Below are positions 57,517 to 64,000 of a stretch of 64,000 bases of DNA, one piece after another. The position numbers and the translations under genes were made by a program. Below the pieces are notes generated by a model. That model saw nothing but the letters and a program-made list of their open reading frames with translations, had not been told where the DNA came from and made no database searches. How positions within the stretch are numbered: position 1 is the first letter of the stretch; each line of letters opens with the position of its first letter. The DNA comes from Halomonas jincaotanensis (GTDB lineage Bacteria; Pseudomonadota; Gammaproteobacteria; Pseudomonadales; Halomonadaceae): assembly GCF_018448785.1 (NCBI RefSeq), contig NZ_JAHCLU010000005.1, positions 1 to 64,000 on the forward strand, in the 5' to 3' direction.

Positions 57517-57965
57517 GGCTTATCTCCTGCGCTGGGACGGGAGAAACCGATCCAGGTCGCCGCGCATGCCAGCACGGTAACGACTATCGAGAGAATAAAG
57601 CCGTTGGGCATCATGCCCCAGGCATCCCTGGCATGGATCAGCGCGTTGATGAAGCCTGCTATCCAGGTGACCAACAGCAGCAAGAAGTAAACGATGGAAA
57701 GGCGACGGTGGCCGTCGGCCCGAAAGAGTCCAACGAGCGCGAACAGCAGTGCGAGGCCGTTAAAAACGAGACCGCCGGCAATCAGCCAGGAAGCGAAGGT
57801 GCCCCATTGTATGTGGTAGCTCGAGAAGTAGGCGTAGTCGCTCAACGTGGCGCCAAGAAAGAGCGTAAGGGTTCCCGCAAGCAATACGGCATGAAGCGGA
57901 TGCAATCCGCGTCGATACGTTCGTTCGGCTGTGGCGGTCAAGGCAAGCTCCTTTTGCTGATCCAT
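57513..57965 (-). CDS. DUF2231-like four-helix membrane protein
   Basis: 150-aa protein with four helices and conserved RGLHPLHAVLLAGTLTLFLGATLSDYAYF, the histidine-containing first helix typical of DUF2231. It is translationally coupled (ATGA) to the sugar dehydrogenase-like gene; this pairing suggests it passes electrons from the periplasmic enzyme or anchors it. That role is inference. Confidence 0.72.
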   Translation of the reverse strand: MDQQKELALTATAERTYRRGLHPLHAVLLAGTLTLFLGATLSDYAYFSSYHIQWGTFASWLIAGGLVFNGLALLFALVGLFRADGHRRLSIVYFLLLLVTWIAGFINALIHARDAWGMMPNGFILSIVVTVLACAATWIGFSRPSAGDKP

Positions 57966-58198
57966 TAAGACTCGTCTCCCGGGGCGACCCGAGCCTTCTT
58001 TTAGAGGTGAAGTCTAGAGATGATGTCCCGTCCATTCGGCTGGAGTGTAGTTTAGGCATGGAGTCTTCACCAAAGCGGCCCTACTACTGGTTGAACCCTG
58101 GATTCATAGAACAACCGCAGCGCTTTTCGTAGAGAGACACTGCCATCGGGTGTTCCTGCCATGCGGGGGCATACTCGGCGCGCATCAAAAAGAGTATT
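57966..58198. other. Intergenic region, nothing recognised
   Basis: Between the DUF2231-like gene and the phasin terminator (the whole gene-free interval runs to 58289). No convincing promoter, reading frame or repeat was seen; the minus-strand frame at 58067-58375 crosses the terminator and is not credible. Confidence 0.5.
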
Positions 58199-58237
58199 AA
58201 AAAAACCGCCATTTACGGACTTTTCCGGGTGGCGGTT
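58199..58237 (-). terminator. Rho-independent terminator of the phasin-like gene
   Basis: On the minus strand AACCGCCA...TGGCGGTT (an 8-bp outer stem with an inner CGG/CCG pair) is followed by a run of T residues. It lies 53 bp after the phasin-like stop. Confidence 0.88.
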
Positions 58238-58289
58238 ATGCGTTGCGAGTCTCCTTGGTAGCGATCGCTGCTGGAGGCGTCTGCTCCGT

Positions 58290-58589
58290 TCAGCTGCGCA
58301 GCTTGCGAACATTAGATTGCGTCTGGGTGCTGTATGGCTTGAGCGCCGCCGCCGTGATCCGCGCGGGATCGGCACCGCTGGCCGCCGCCACTGACGCTCG
58401 CTCGGTCGCAGTGGCGAAAATCGTCGCCTTCTCCATCACCATGCCCATGGCTTCGGGTAAGGTCATGGCGCCGCTGGCCATCAACATTGTGCGCCGGGCG
58501 ATCACCTCACCGGCAGAAAGCGTCATCTCGTTGTAGGAAGAGGCGACCTTCATCCACGCGGCCATCATGTCCATCGGGTTATTCTTCAT
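58290..58589 (-). CDS. Phasin-like (polyhydroxyalkanoate granule-associated) protein
   Basis: 99-aa helical protein: MDMMAAWMKVASSYNEMTLSAGEVIARRT, then a Met/Ala-rich amphipathic helix (EAMGMVMEKATIFATATERA) and VAAASGADPARITAAALKPY. Helical amphipathic pattern, size and composition fit small phasin-like proteins that coat PHA granules. AAGGAG lies before the ATG. The gene is preceded by a 17-codon frame whose stop overlaps its start, and by a broken SDR gene. Confidence 0.6.
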   Translation of the reverse strand: MKNNPMDMMAAWMKVASSYNEMTLSAGEVIARRTMLMASGAMTLPEAMGMVMEKATIFATATERASVAAASGADPARITAAALKPYSTQTQSNVRKLRS

Positions 58590-58639
58590 TTCGTCTGGTA
58601 CTCCTTGTCATTTTGGCCTTCGTCTTGATGCGTGTTCAT
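58586..58639 (-). CDS. Possible 17-codon leader peptide of the phasin-like gene
   Basis: MNTHQDEGQNDKEYQTK, with CAGGAG about 8 nt before its ATG and its TGA overlapping the phasin ATG (ATGA). The same frame also continues upstream into the broken SDR gene, so it might instead be the tail of that chimaeric frame. Confidence 0.35.
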   Translation of the reverse strand: MNTHQDEGQNDKEYQTK

Positions 58640-58749
58640 GCAAACTTCTCCTGTGGGTAGCAGGTATCGACGCCTGAACCTCGCCATGAAGTCATCGAGA
58701 CGCAGGGACGGCTTAAGATATCCTTGCCTGCGACCCGTGTCGGTGCGCT

Positions 58750-58939
58750 GGCCCACCCTTGCTAACCCGGGGCAATCGCCGCCGGCATCGCGGCACAGGC
58801 GTGCCGTTTCTTCCAGACCCTCCTTGCTGATCGCCGCAAGGGCCTGGCGGCCGCCCTTGGCGGCGATCATCTCCGCGGACTTCTGTCCCAGTCTTCGGCC
58901 GGCGCCGGTGACGACGATGGTCTTTTCCTTGAGTTCCAT
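58750..58939 (-). pseudogene. Broken short-chain dehydrogenase gene (internal deletion)
   Basis: The first 54 codons (MELKEKTIVVTGAGRRLGQK onward) match the intact SDR at 59427-60188 closely. The sequence then jumps to DNA matching the region near its codon 208 (gcgattgccccggg, the APGFAN part), in a different frame, and decays. The NNAG, Ser-Tyr-Lys active-site segment is deleted. Confidence 0.82.
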
Positions 58940-59021
58940 GGGATCTCTCTCCTGTGCTGAGAGAGACCGCGCTGCGCAAAAGCGCAAGGCGCTGTCAGTG
59001 TCGAGCCGCAGGCCCAGTCAG

Positions 59022-59327
59022 GCGGTTTTCGAGCAGGAACCCGAGTATATGCGCACCATCTGGCTGGACAACGCCCGCACGGTGCCGCCACAGATGAGCA
59101 TGACGCCACCTGCCATCACCTGCGAGGATCTAGCGACCCTCGAGCAACCGACCCTGATTCTCAAGGGCGAGCACAGCGACCTCTTCTTTGCGTCGATCGC
59201 CGACACCATGGCGCAGTGCCAGCCCCAGGCCGAGTTGCAGGTGATCCCCGGCGTCAATCATGACGGACCGGTTCACGCCGTCGAGCCGTTCACGGCCGCC
59301 ATTCTCGATTTTCTGTCGGAGCATTGA
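59022..59327 (+). pseudogene. 3' fragment of an alpha/beta hydrolase gene
   Basis: An open 100-codon stretch (FEQEPEYMRTIWLDNART to AAILDFLSEH) is about 85% identical to the C-terminal third of the hydrolase at 60540-61442. The N-terminal two thirds, including the nucleophile, are absent. It stands next to the broken SDR gene exactly as the intact hydrolase stands next to the intact SDR gene. Confidence 0.85.
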
Positions 59328-59426
59328 ACGCGAGGGGCATAGACCGTGAGGAACCTGCAATGCAGGAGGGTTTGAGTCTGGCCACGCTACTGCCCTGCAA
59401 GAGACGGTTCCATTGGCCAGAGGCGC

Positions 59427-60188
59427 TCAGAGCCTGAGCCCGCCGTCCACCTCCAGCACCCGACCGTTGAAGTAGTCGTTCTCGAGCACATAGATCACCG
59501 AGTGGCCGATCTCCGACGGCTCGGCTAGCCGTCCCAGCGGTACCTGCGCCGTGATCTGGTCGAGGACCTTGTCGGGCATCTTCGCCACCATGCGGGTATT
59601 AGCGAAGCCCGGGGCAATCGCCGCCGCGCGGATGCCATGGCGGCTGAGCTCCTTGGCCCAGGTCACGGTCATGGCGGCGACGCCGGCCTTGGCGGCCGAG
59701 TAGTTGGTCTGCCCAACGTTGCCGACCCGCGAAATGCTGGAGATATTGACGATTGCGCCGCCCCCGCCCAGCTCAATCATGCGCGCGGCGGCTTCGCGTC
59801 CGCAGAGGAAGATCCCGCGAAGGTCAACCTGAAGCACGTCATCCCAGTCGTCCAGGCTCATCTTCTTCTCCACCTTGCCGTCCTTGCCCTCGACCAGGAG
59901 TCCGTCCTTAGTGATGCCGGCGTTGTTCACCACGCCATCCAGGGCGCCGAAGTCCTCCACGACCCGGGCGAAGACGCTCTCCACGGCCGATTCGTCGGAG
60001 ACGTCCAGCAGGTAGACGCGGGCCTCGCCGCCGGCGTCGCGGCATAGGCGTGCCGTCTCTTCCAGACCCTCCTCGCTGAGCCCCGCCAGGGCCAGGCGGC
60101 CGCCCTTGGCGGCGATCATCTCCGCGGTCTTCTGTCCTAGTCCGCGGCCGGCGCCGGTGATGACGATGGTCTTTCCCTTGAGTTCCAT
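59427..60188 (-). CDS. Short-chain dehydrogenase/reductase, FabG/PhaB-like
   Basis: 253-aa classical SDR: TGAGRGLGQ (11-19), NNAG (88-91), Ser150, Tyr163 and Lys167 (NYSAAKAG), and IAPGFANTRM. Family members include 3-ketoacyl-ACP and acetoacetyl-CoA reductases; the nearby phasin-like gene makes a PHA-related role conceivable. The ATG at 60188 has AGGAGAG about 10 nt upstream; a longer frame adds 16 residues also seen before the broken copy. It is divergent from the hydrolase gene. Confidence 0.88.
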   Translation of the reverse strand: MELKGKTIVITGAGRGLGQKTAEMIAAKGGRLALAGLSEEGLEETARLCRDAGGEARVYLLDVSDESAVESVFARVVEDFGALDGVVNNAGITKDGLLVEGKDGKVEKKMSLDDWDDVLQVDLRGIFLCGREAAARMIELGGGGAIVNISSISRVGNVGQTNYSAAKAGVAAMTVTWAKELSRHGIRAAAIAPGFANTRMVAKMPDKVLDQITAQVPLGRLAEPSEIGHSVIYVLENDYFNGRVLEVDGGLRL

Positions 60189-60268
60189 GGGGTATCTCTC
60201 CTGTGCTGAAAGGGATGGCACCGCACAAAAGCGCACGGCCCGGTCAGTAGTGTAGCCAGCGACTCCCC

Positions 60269-60385
60269 TTCATCGCCCATACCCAGCGCTATTTCGGCAC
60301 CGACCCCTGGCCGGCCAGTGGGGCGGGGGTTCCATATTTCACCGATCCCGACGGACATCCCTGGGGTGGCCCACAACCCGTGCTT
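60269..60385 (+). pseudogene. Fused scraps of a hydrolase gene and a VOC gene (remnant 2)
   Basis: In one plus-strand frame, FIAHTQRYFGTDPWPASG matches residues 75-92 of the hydrolase (FITYTKRYFGTEPWPDDG). It runs straight into YFTDPDGHPWG, matching YFADPDGHLWE of the VOC genes, with a two-base loss just after (tggggtggcccacaaccc). It lies in the 351-bp gap between the SDR and hydrolase genes; nothing else is seen there. Confidence 0.7.
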
Positions 60386-60539
60386 GGAGGGCGAGGCCGG
60401 CAGGCCAAACTCGCGACGCTCCTCAGAGTGGTGCAATATCATGTCTAGGCTGATTCCAGAGCCATCGCCATCGTTAACCCGGTTGATGGTCCGGCGGCCG
60501 ATGTCCATGGCCAATAACCGATGGAAGGTGGGAGCCGCC

Positions 60540-61442
60540 ATGCCCAGACCGTTCAATATACTCATGCTATCTGCCGCCGTTGTTCTGGCCGGCCAGGCTT
60601 TCGGCGTCTGCGCCCAGCAGAGCTCCATGGTTGAGGTCAACGGTGTCACGCTACCCTATGTCGATGAGGGGGAAGGCAAACCCGTCGTGTTCGTGCCCAC
60701 TTCGCTTGTCGACCACCGGGTCTGGGAGCCATACCGCGAGGCCATCGCCCGCGAGCACCGCTTCATCACCTATACAAAACGCTATTTTGGCACCGAACCC
60801 TGGCCAGACGATGGCGAGCAGTTCTCCAACGAGACCCATGTTGCCGATCTTGCCGCCTTCATCCGGACGCTGGATGCCGGGCCGGCGTATCTGGTCACTT
60901 GGTCCTACAGCGGTCAGCTCGCCCAGCAACTGGCGCTGGCGCATCCGGAACTGGTGCGCGGTATGATGCACTATGAGCCCTTTATCCCCTCGCTGGTCGC
61001 CGAATTGCCGGAGGAACGCCAGGCCGCCATCGAAGAGGAGGGAGAGAAGTACGGCCCGGCCAGGGAGACATTGGAGGCCGGCAATGTTGTACAGGCCACC
61101 CGACTGTTCATCGAGGCCGTGTTCCAGCGAGCGCCAGGCGGCTTCGAACAGGAACCCGAATACATGCGCACCATCTGGCTGGATAACGCCCGTACCTTGC
61201 CGCTTCAGGTCGCCATGACACCGCCCGCCATCACCTGCGAGGATCTGACGACACTCGAGCAACCGACTTTGATTCTCAAGGGTGAGGAGAGCGACCTCTT
61301 CTATGCGTCGGTCGCCTATGCCCTGGCGCAGTGCCTGCCCCAGGCCGACATGCAGGTGATCCCCGACGTCAACCATGACGGACCGATTCACGCCGTCGAG
61401 GCGTTCACAGCCGCCATCCTCGATTTCCTGGCCGAGCATTGA
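60540..61442 (+). CDS. Secreted alpha/beta hydrolase
   Basis: 300-aa alpha/beta hydrolase with a signal peptide (ILMLSAAVVLAGQAFGVCAQQ; cleavage probably after GVCA). PVVFVPTSLVDHRVWEP is the oxyanion-hole strand, and the nucleophile elbow is VTWSYSGQ, so Ser122 is flanked by Thr and Ser where most relatives have glycine. The acid lies in LILKGEESD and the histidine in VNHDGPIH. GGTGGGAG lies 6 nt before the ATG at 60540; a longer upstream reading runs through the remnant at 60269. The substrate is unknown. Confidence 0.82.
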   Translation: MPRPFNILMLSAAVVLAGQAFGVCAQQSSMVEVNGVTLPYVDEGEGKPVVFVPTSLVDHRVWEPYREAIAREHRFITYTKRYFGTEPWPDDGEQFSNETHVADLAAFIRTLDAGPAYLVTWSYSGQLAQQLALAHPELVRGMMHYEPFIPSLVAELPEERQAAIEEEGEKYGPARETLEAGNVVQATRLFIEAVFQRAPGGFEQEPEYMRTIWLDNARTLPLQVAMTPPAITCEDLTTLEQPTLILKGEESDLFYASVAYALAQCLPQADMQVIPDVNHDGPIHAVEAFTAAILDFLAEH

Positions 61443-61459
61443 GCGAGAGGAGTTGTCCG

Positions 61460-61561
61460 ATCAGTGCTGGCATCACCCTGGCCGACAATGTGTCGACCCA
61501 GGCCGAGGTTGGTTCGTCGCTGAGCGAGCGTGCCAACGGTCGGGTCGTCAAGCCGGCCTGC
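61460..61561 (+). pseudogene. VOC gene middle fragment (remnant 3)
   Basis: Reads ISAGITLADNVSTQAEVGSS, then LSERANGRVVKPAC, matching GFAGITLAHNVGSEPEVDAV and NEAQRAGGGIVKPAR of the intact VOC proteins. No start, no metal-binding end. It sits between the hydrolase stop and the PAP2 stop. Confidence 0.82.
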
Positions 61562-61569
61562 CGGACTCG

Positions 61570-62325
61570 CTATTCGGTGCCTGACCAGCTCTCCTCTGTC
61601 TCTACCTGCCCCCGCCGCTGCATCCAGCGCATCGCCAGCCAGCACAGTGCTGCCCAGGCCGCCCCGGCCGTCCAGCCGGCAAGCACATCCGTCGGCCAAT
61701 GGACCCCGAGATAGACACGGCTGATACCCACCAGCAGCGTGAGCAGTATCGCCACCACCAGGATGTACGCCTTCAGCCTCAGCTCGGGGTGGACCCGGGT
61801 GAGCAAGGCGGCGAGGGTGAGGTAGGTCACGGCAGACATCATCGCGTGGCCACTGGGAAAACTTGCGGTGTAGACGAGGGAATCATGAGGCACAAGATCG
61901 GGCCGAGGGCGATCAAAGCCCACCTTCATCAGGGTGCTGAGCAATATGCCGCCGGGTACCGCGACCGAAGCAAAGAGCGCCGCGCGATAGCGTCGGGCGA
62001 GTAGCAGGTAGCCCAGGGAACCCAGCGAGACCAGCACCAGCACGCCTACGCCACCGAGCGCGGTAAAGTCCCGCCCGAGCTCCTCTACCCAGCCAGGGCC
62101 GAGTGGATCGGTGTGATCGGCAGGGTTGCGCAGGGAAAGCAGCAGGGTCTCATCGAGACTCTGGGTGTCACCCTCGGAGACTTCCTCGGCCAGCTCGACA
62201 AACCCCCAGATCCCGCCGGAAAGTACCGACACGCAAAGCAGTATCGCCAATTCATAGCGGCCTAGCCGAGCCAGCAGGGAAAGGCTTCGGCGTCCCACCT
62301 GTTTGGTCTTTTCGTAGTGTTTCAT
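61570..62325 (-). CDS. PAP2-family phosphatase
   Basis: 251-aa membrane phosphatase with about six helices and the three PAP2 motifs: KVGFDRPRP (134-142), PSGH (157-160) and SRVYLGVHWPTD (202-213). Substrates of relatives are phosphatidate, undecaprenyl pyrophosphate or phosphatidylglycerophosphate. AAGGGAG precedes the ATG at 62325; a 17-codon longer reading is rejected. A fragment of a sister copy lies at 55899-56030. Confidence 0.9.
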   Translation of the reverse strand: MKHYEKTKQVGRRSLSLLARLGRYELAILLCVSVLSGGIWGFVELAEEVSEGDTQSLDETLLLSLRNPADHTDPLGPGWVEELGRDFTALGGVGVLVLVSLGSLGYLLLARRYRAALFASVAVPGGILLSTLMKVGFDRPRPDLVPHDSLVYTASFPSGHAMMSAVTYLTLAALLTRVHPELRLKAYILVVAILLTLLVGISRVYLGVHWPTDVLAGWTAGAAWAALCWLAMRWMQRRGQVETEESWSGTE

Positions 62326-62460
62326 AGCAACTCCCTTGCCGTGAAAAGCGCTACGCCCACCCGGTGGCTCTGCCACGGTCAGCGCGTCAACCCCACACCA
62401 TAGGCGATCCGCACCAATGGGACACTTCAGCTCGGCGGTTGGCGGGCCTAGTATATCTTG

Positions 62461-62520
62461 ACCGATGTCGGCGTGCCTGGCGCAGGAGGCGGTTTTGGTG
62501 GAATCACCCTGGCCCGCTAG
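62461..62520 (+). pseudogene. VOC gene middle fragment (remnant 4)
   Basis: Reads DVGVPGAGGGFGGITLAR-stop, matching DAGVPDAGTGFAGISLAHN of the VOC proteins. It overlaps remnant 3 in the GFAGITLA part and precedes it in the gene, but lies on the other side of the PAP2 gene. Confidence 0.75.
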
Positions 62521-62560
62521 GCTACTGGGGTGCTAAAGGGTAGCAGTGGAGGGCGTAACG

Positions 62561-63316
62561 ATGCTCAAGTCGGTATTGCTCGATATCAGTGGCGTGTTGA
62601 CCGAGGATGGCGAGGCCTTGCCCGGCGCAGTGGAGGCGGTGGCACGTCTGCAGTCGAGTGGCCTGGCGCTGCGCTTTCTTACCAACACCTCGCGCAAGAC
62701 CTCGGCGGCAGTCTGCGAGGAACTGCAGCAGCTGGGCTTCGCCCCGGAGCCGGCGCAGGTGTTCACCGCCCCGGGCGCGATCCGGCGCTATCTCGAGCGC
62801 CATCGGCTCTGTCCTTACCTGCTGATCCACGAGCGGCTCGAGCCGGAGTTCGCCGATCTGCCCCGGGGGGAGCCCAATGCCGTGGTGCTCGGCGATGCCG
62901 AGCAGCGCCTGGACTATGCCCACCTCGATGAGGCCTTCCGGCTGCTGCTGGACGGGGCACCGCTGCTGGCTGTGGGCACCAACCGCTATTTCCGCCAGGC
63001 GGGGACGTTGCATCTGGATGCGGGTCCCTTCGTGCGTGCCCTGGAGTACGCCGCCGGCGTCGAGGCGCGGGTGCTTGGCAAGCCCTCGGGCGACTTCTTC
63101 CATGCCGTGCTCGAGGAGGCTGGGGTGGCGCCCGGCGAGGCGCTGATGGTGGGCGATGATGTGGAGTGCGACGTGGCCGCCGCCACGGCGGTCGGCCTGC
63201 AGGCGTGCCTGGTGCGCTCCGGCAAGTATCGCCCGGGCGATGAGACGCGGGCGCCGGAGGCACGCTGTGAGGCGAGCTTGGCCGATCTGGTCGAGGCACT
63301 GCTGGGAACGCCGTGA
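62561..63316 (+). CDS. HAD-superfamily phosphatase, LHPP-like (subfamily IIA)
   Basis: 251-aa phosphatase. Motif I is LLDISGVL (Asp8; the second position is Ser, as in mammalian LHPP). Motif II is FLTNTSRK, then a IIA-type cap (residues 65-170), LGKPSGDFFHAVL (motif III lysine) and GDDVECDVAAA (motif IV). LHPP acts on phospholysine, phosphohistidine and pyrophosphate. The ATG at 62561 has GGAGGG upstream. Confidence 0.87.
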   Translation: MLKSVLLDISGVLTEDGEALPGAVEAVARLQSSGLALRFLTNTSRKTSAAVCEELQQLGFAPEPAQVFTAPGAIRRYLERHRLCPYLLIHERLEPEFADLPRGEPNAVVLGDAEQRLDYAHLDEAFRLLLDGAPLLAVGTNRYFRQAGTLHLDAGPFVRALEYAAGVEARVLGKPSGDFFHAVLEEAGVAPGEALMVGDDVECDVAAATAVGLQACLVRSGKYRPGDETRAPEARCEASLADLVEALLGTP

Positions 63317-63366
63317 ACCGTGGGTAATCTGGGACAGCTTCCCTTATTCCCCGCGGACGCGCGTTG

Positions 63367-63492
63367 ATGGCGAGGGCCTGCGGCCACGATAGCCTGGCCA
63401 AGTTCAACCGCGAGGACCTTGCCATCTGGCACCGCGATATGGCCCTGCTGAGTGGGGTGCGGTATGCGGGCTTGCTGGATCCGCGCGGCTGA
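63367..63492 (+). pseudogene. C-terminal scrap of an FMN-dependent glutamate synthase-like gene
   Basis: A 41-codon frame reading ACGHDSLAKFNREDLAIWHR, then DMALLSGVRYAG, resembles the C-terminal end of FMN-binding glutamate synthase family proteins (ACGH-x-SL-x-x-FN-x-x-DL-x-x-W-x-x-M pattern). No further homologous sequence precedes it. Recognised from memory of the family only. Confidence 0.45.
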
Positions 63493-63502
63493 CGGCGTCC
63501 TG

Positions 63503-63522
63503 CTGTCCGGCATGCCGGACAG
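63503..63522. repeat. 20-bp perfect palindrome
   Basis: CTGTCCGGCATGCCGGACAG reads the same on both strands. It lies 34 bp beyond the stop of the oxidoreductase gene. There is no T tail, so it is a weak candidate for a terminator; it could be a protein-binding site. Confidence 0.6.
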
Positions 63523-63555
63523 CGGCGGCAGGCCGCAATCGAAGTCCGGCGTCGG

Positions 63556-64000
63556 TCAGAGTCGTACTAGCATCTTGCCGGTGTTGGCGCCCTCGAACAG
63601 GGCCAGAAAGGCATCCGGGGTGCGCTCGAGGCCTTCCTCGATAGTCTCCGTGTAGTCGAGTTCGCCCTTGGCGACCTGTGGGCCGACCTCCTCCAGGAAT
63701 CGCGGATACTCCGCCCAGTGGTCGAAGATAATGAAGCCTTGCATGCGCAGGCGCTGGATCAGCACCATGGCCAGGTTGCTGGGCCCTGGGTCGGGTCCTT
63801 CGGCGTTGTAGCGAGCGATCATCCCGCAAACGGCGATGCGACCGCCGGTTCGCAGGGTGTTGAGGGCGGCTTCCAGACAGACGCCGCCGACGTTTTCGTA
63901 ATAGACATCAAAACCCTCTGGGCAGGCTGTCTTGAGTGCCTCGGTCAGCTGCTGGGCGTCTCTGTCGCGGTAGCTCACCCCCTTGATGCCGTGGGACTCC
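63556..64000 (-). CDS. NADP-dependent oxidoreductase (CurA-like), 5' end outside window
   Basis: C-terminal 148 residues of a zinc-independent MDR-family reductase: ACPEGFDVYYENVGGVCLEAAL, RIAVCGMIARYN, and the end EGANTGKMLVRL. E. coli CurA (curcumin reductase) and leukotriene B4 dehydrogenase-like enzymes share these. The frame stays open to the edge, with the typical segment GIKGVSYRDRD preceding. The start and NADP-binding N-terminal part are not visible. Confidence 0.88.
   Translation of the reverse strand, partial: ESHGIKGVSYRDRDAQQLTEALKTACPEGFDVYYENVGGVCLEAALNTLRTGGRIAVCGMIARYNAEGPDPGPSNLAMVLIQRLRMQGFIIFDHWAEYPRFLEEVGPQVAKGELDYTETIEEGLERTPDAFLALFEGANTGKMLVRL

Noticed and set aside
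61460-62520. PAP2 gene inserted into a VOC gene
   Set aside because: The two flanking VOC fragments are in the wrong order (the later part of the gene lies on the left), so a simple insertion cannot explain them.

Overview
The window is a GC-rich stretch of gammaproteobacterial chromosome. Gene content and order (oadGAB, smc-zipA-ligA, a ccmABCDEFGHI operon, qseEGF, rnm-yciO, several tripartite tricarboxylate transporters, a phasin-like gene) suggest a moderate halophile of the Halomonadaceae, Halomonas-like. That placement is inferred from gene content and protein style; no rRNA is present. I see no rRNA, tRNA, CRISPR array, integrase, intact insertion sequence or prophage.

Left part (1-14200). 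Three hairpins, two of them terminator-like, open the window, followed by dusC on the minus strand. oadG-oadA-oadB (plus strand) encode the three subunits of the sodium-pumping oxaloacetate decarboxylase. Convergent to them is a nine-gene leftward array: two short ChrA proteins, a TctC-TctB-TctA system, a cytoplasmic gamma-glutamyltransferase, and a second TctC-TctB-TctA system. A clear sigma70-type promoter (TTGACG-18-TATATT) lies just upstream of the array.

14194-30350. A yigZ-type gene and a LexA-like autopeptidase without a DNA-binding domain (with a perfect SOS box) are divergent from the nine-gene cytochrome c maturation operon ccmABCDEFGHI. This runs directly into smc, then zipA, ligA and a yheU-family gene.

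30347-40000. mnmC and yciI (minus), rnm (yciV) and yciO (plus), a voltage-gated K+ channel and a CYTH-domain triphosphatase (minus), a DUF47-pit phosphate transport pair, and argA.

39995-47800. An 850-bp non-coding interval between argA and qseEGF carries an exact GlrR/QseF-type activator site (TGTC-N10-GACA), a sigma54-like promoter, three copies of GGCAAGGA, a UUCG hairpin and a strong terminator. In enterobacteria the small RNA gene glmY lies at the same place and is driven by sigma54 and GlrR. I propose an undescribed small RNA gene here. qseE-qseG-qseF, a phospholipase D-family protein, xseA and csbD follow.

47800-51200. guaB and guaA for GMP synthesis, with a sigma70 promoter in front of guaB and a GC-rich stem-loop between the two genes.

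51184-64000. An accessory, decayed region: a vapBC module whose toxin is frameshifted, two near-identical glyoxalase-family (VOC) genes plus four scattered VOC fragments, GNAT, ychJ, a CPBP protease, psiE, a sugar dehydrogenase/DUF2231 pair, a phasin-like gene with a possible 17-codon leader, an intact and a broken SDR gene, an intact and two broken alpha/beta hydrolase genes, an intact and a broken PAP2 gene, a HAD phosphatase, a scrap of an FMN-dependent glutamate synthase, and the 3' part of an NADP-dependent oxidoreductase running off the end. Repeated duplication followed by decay explains most of this segment.
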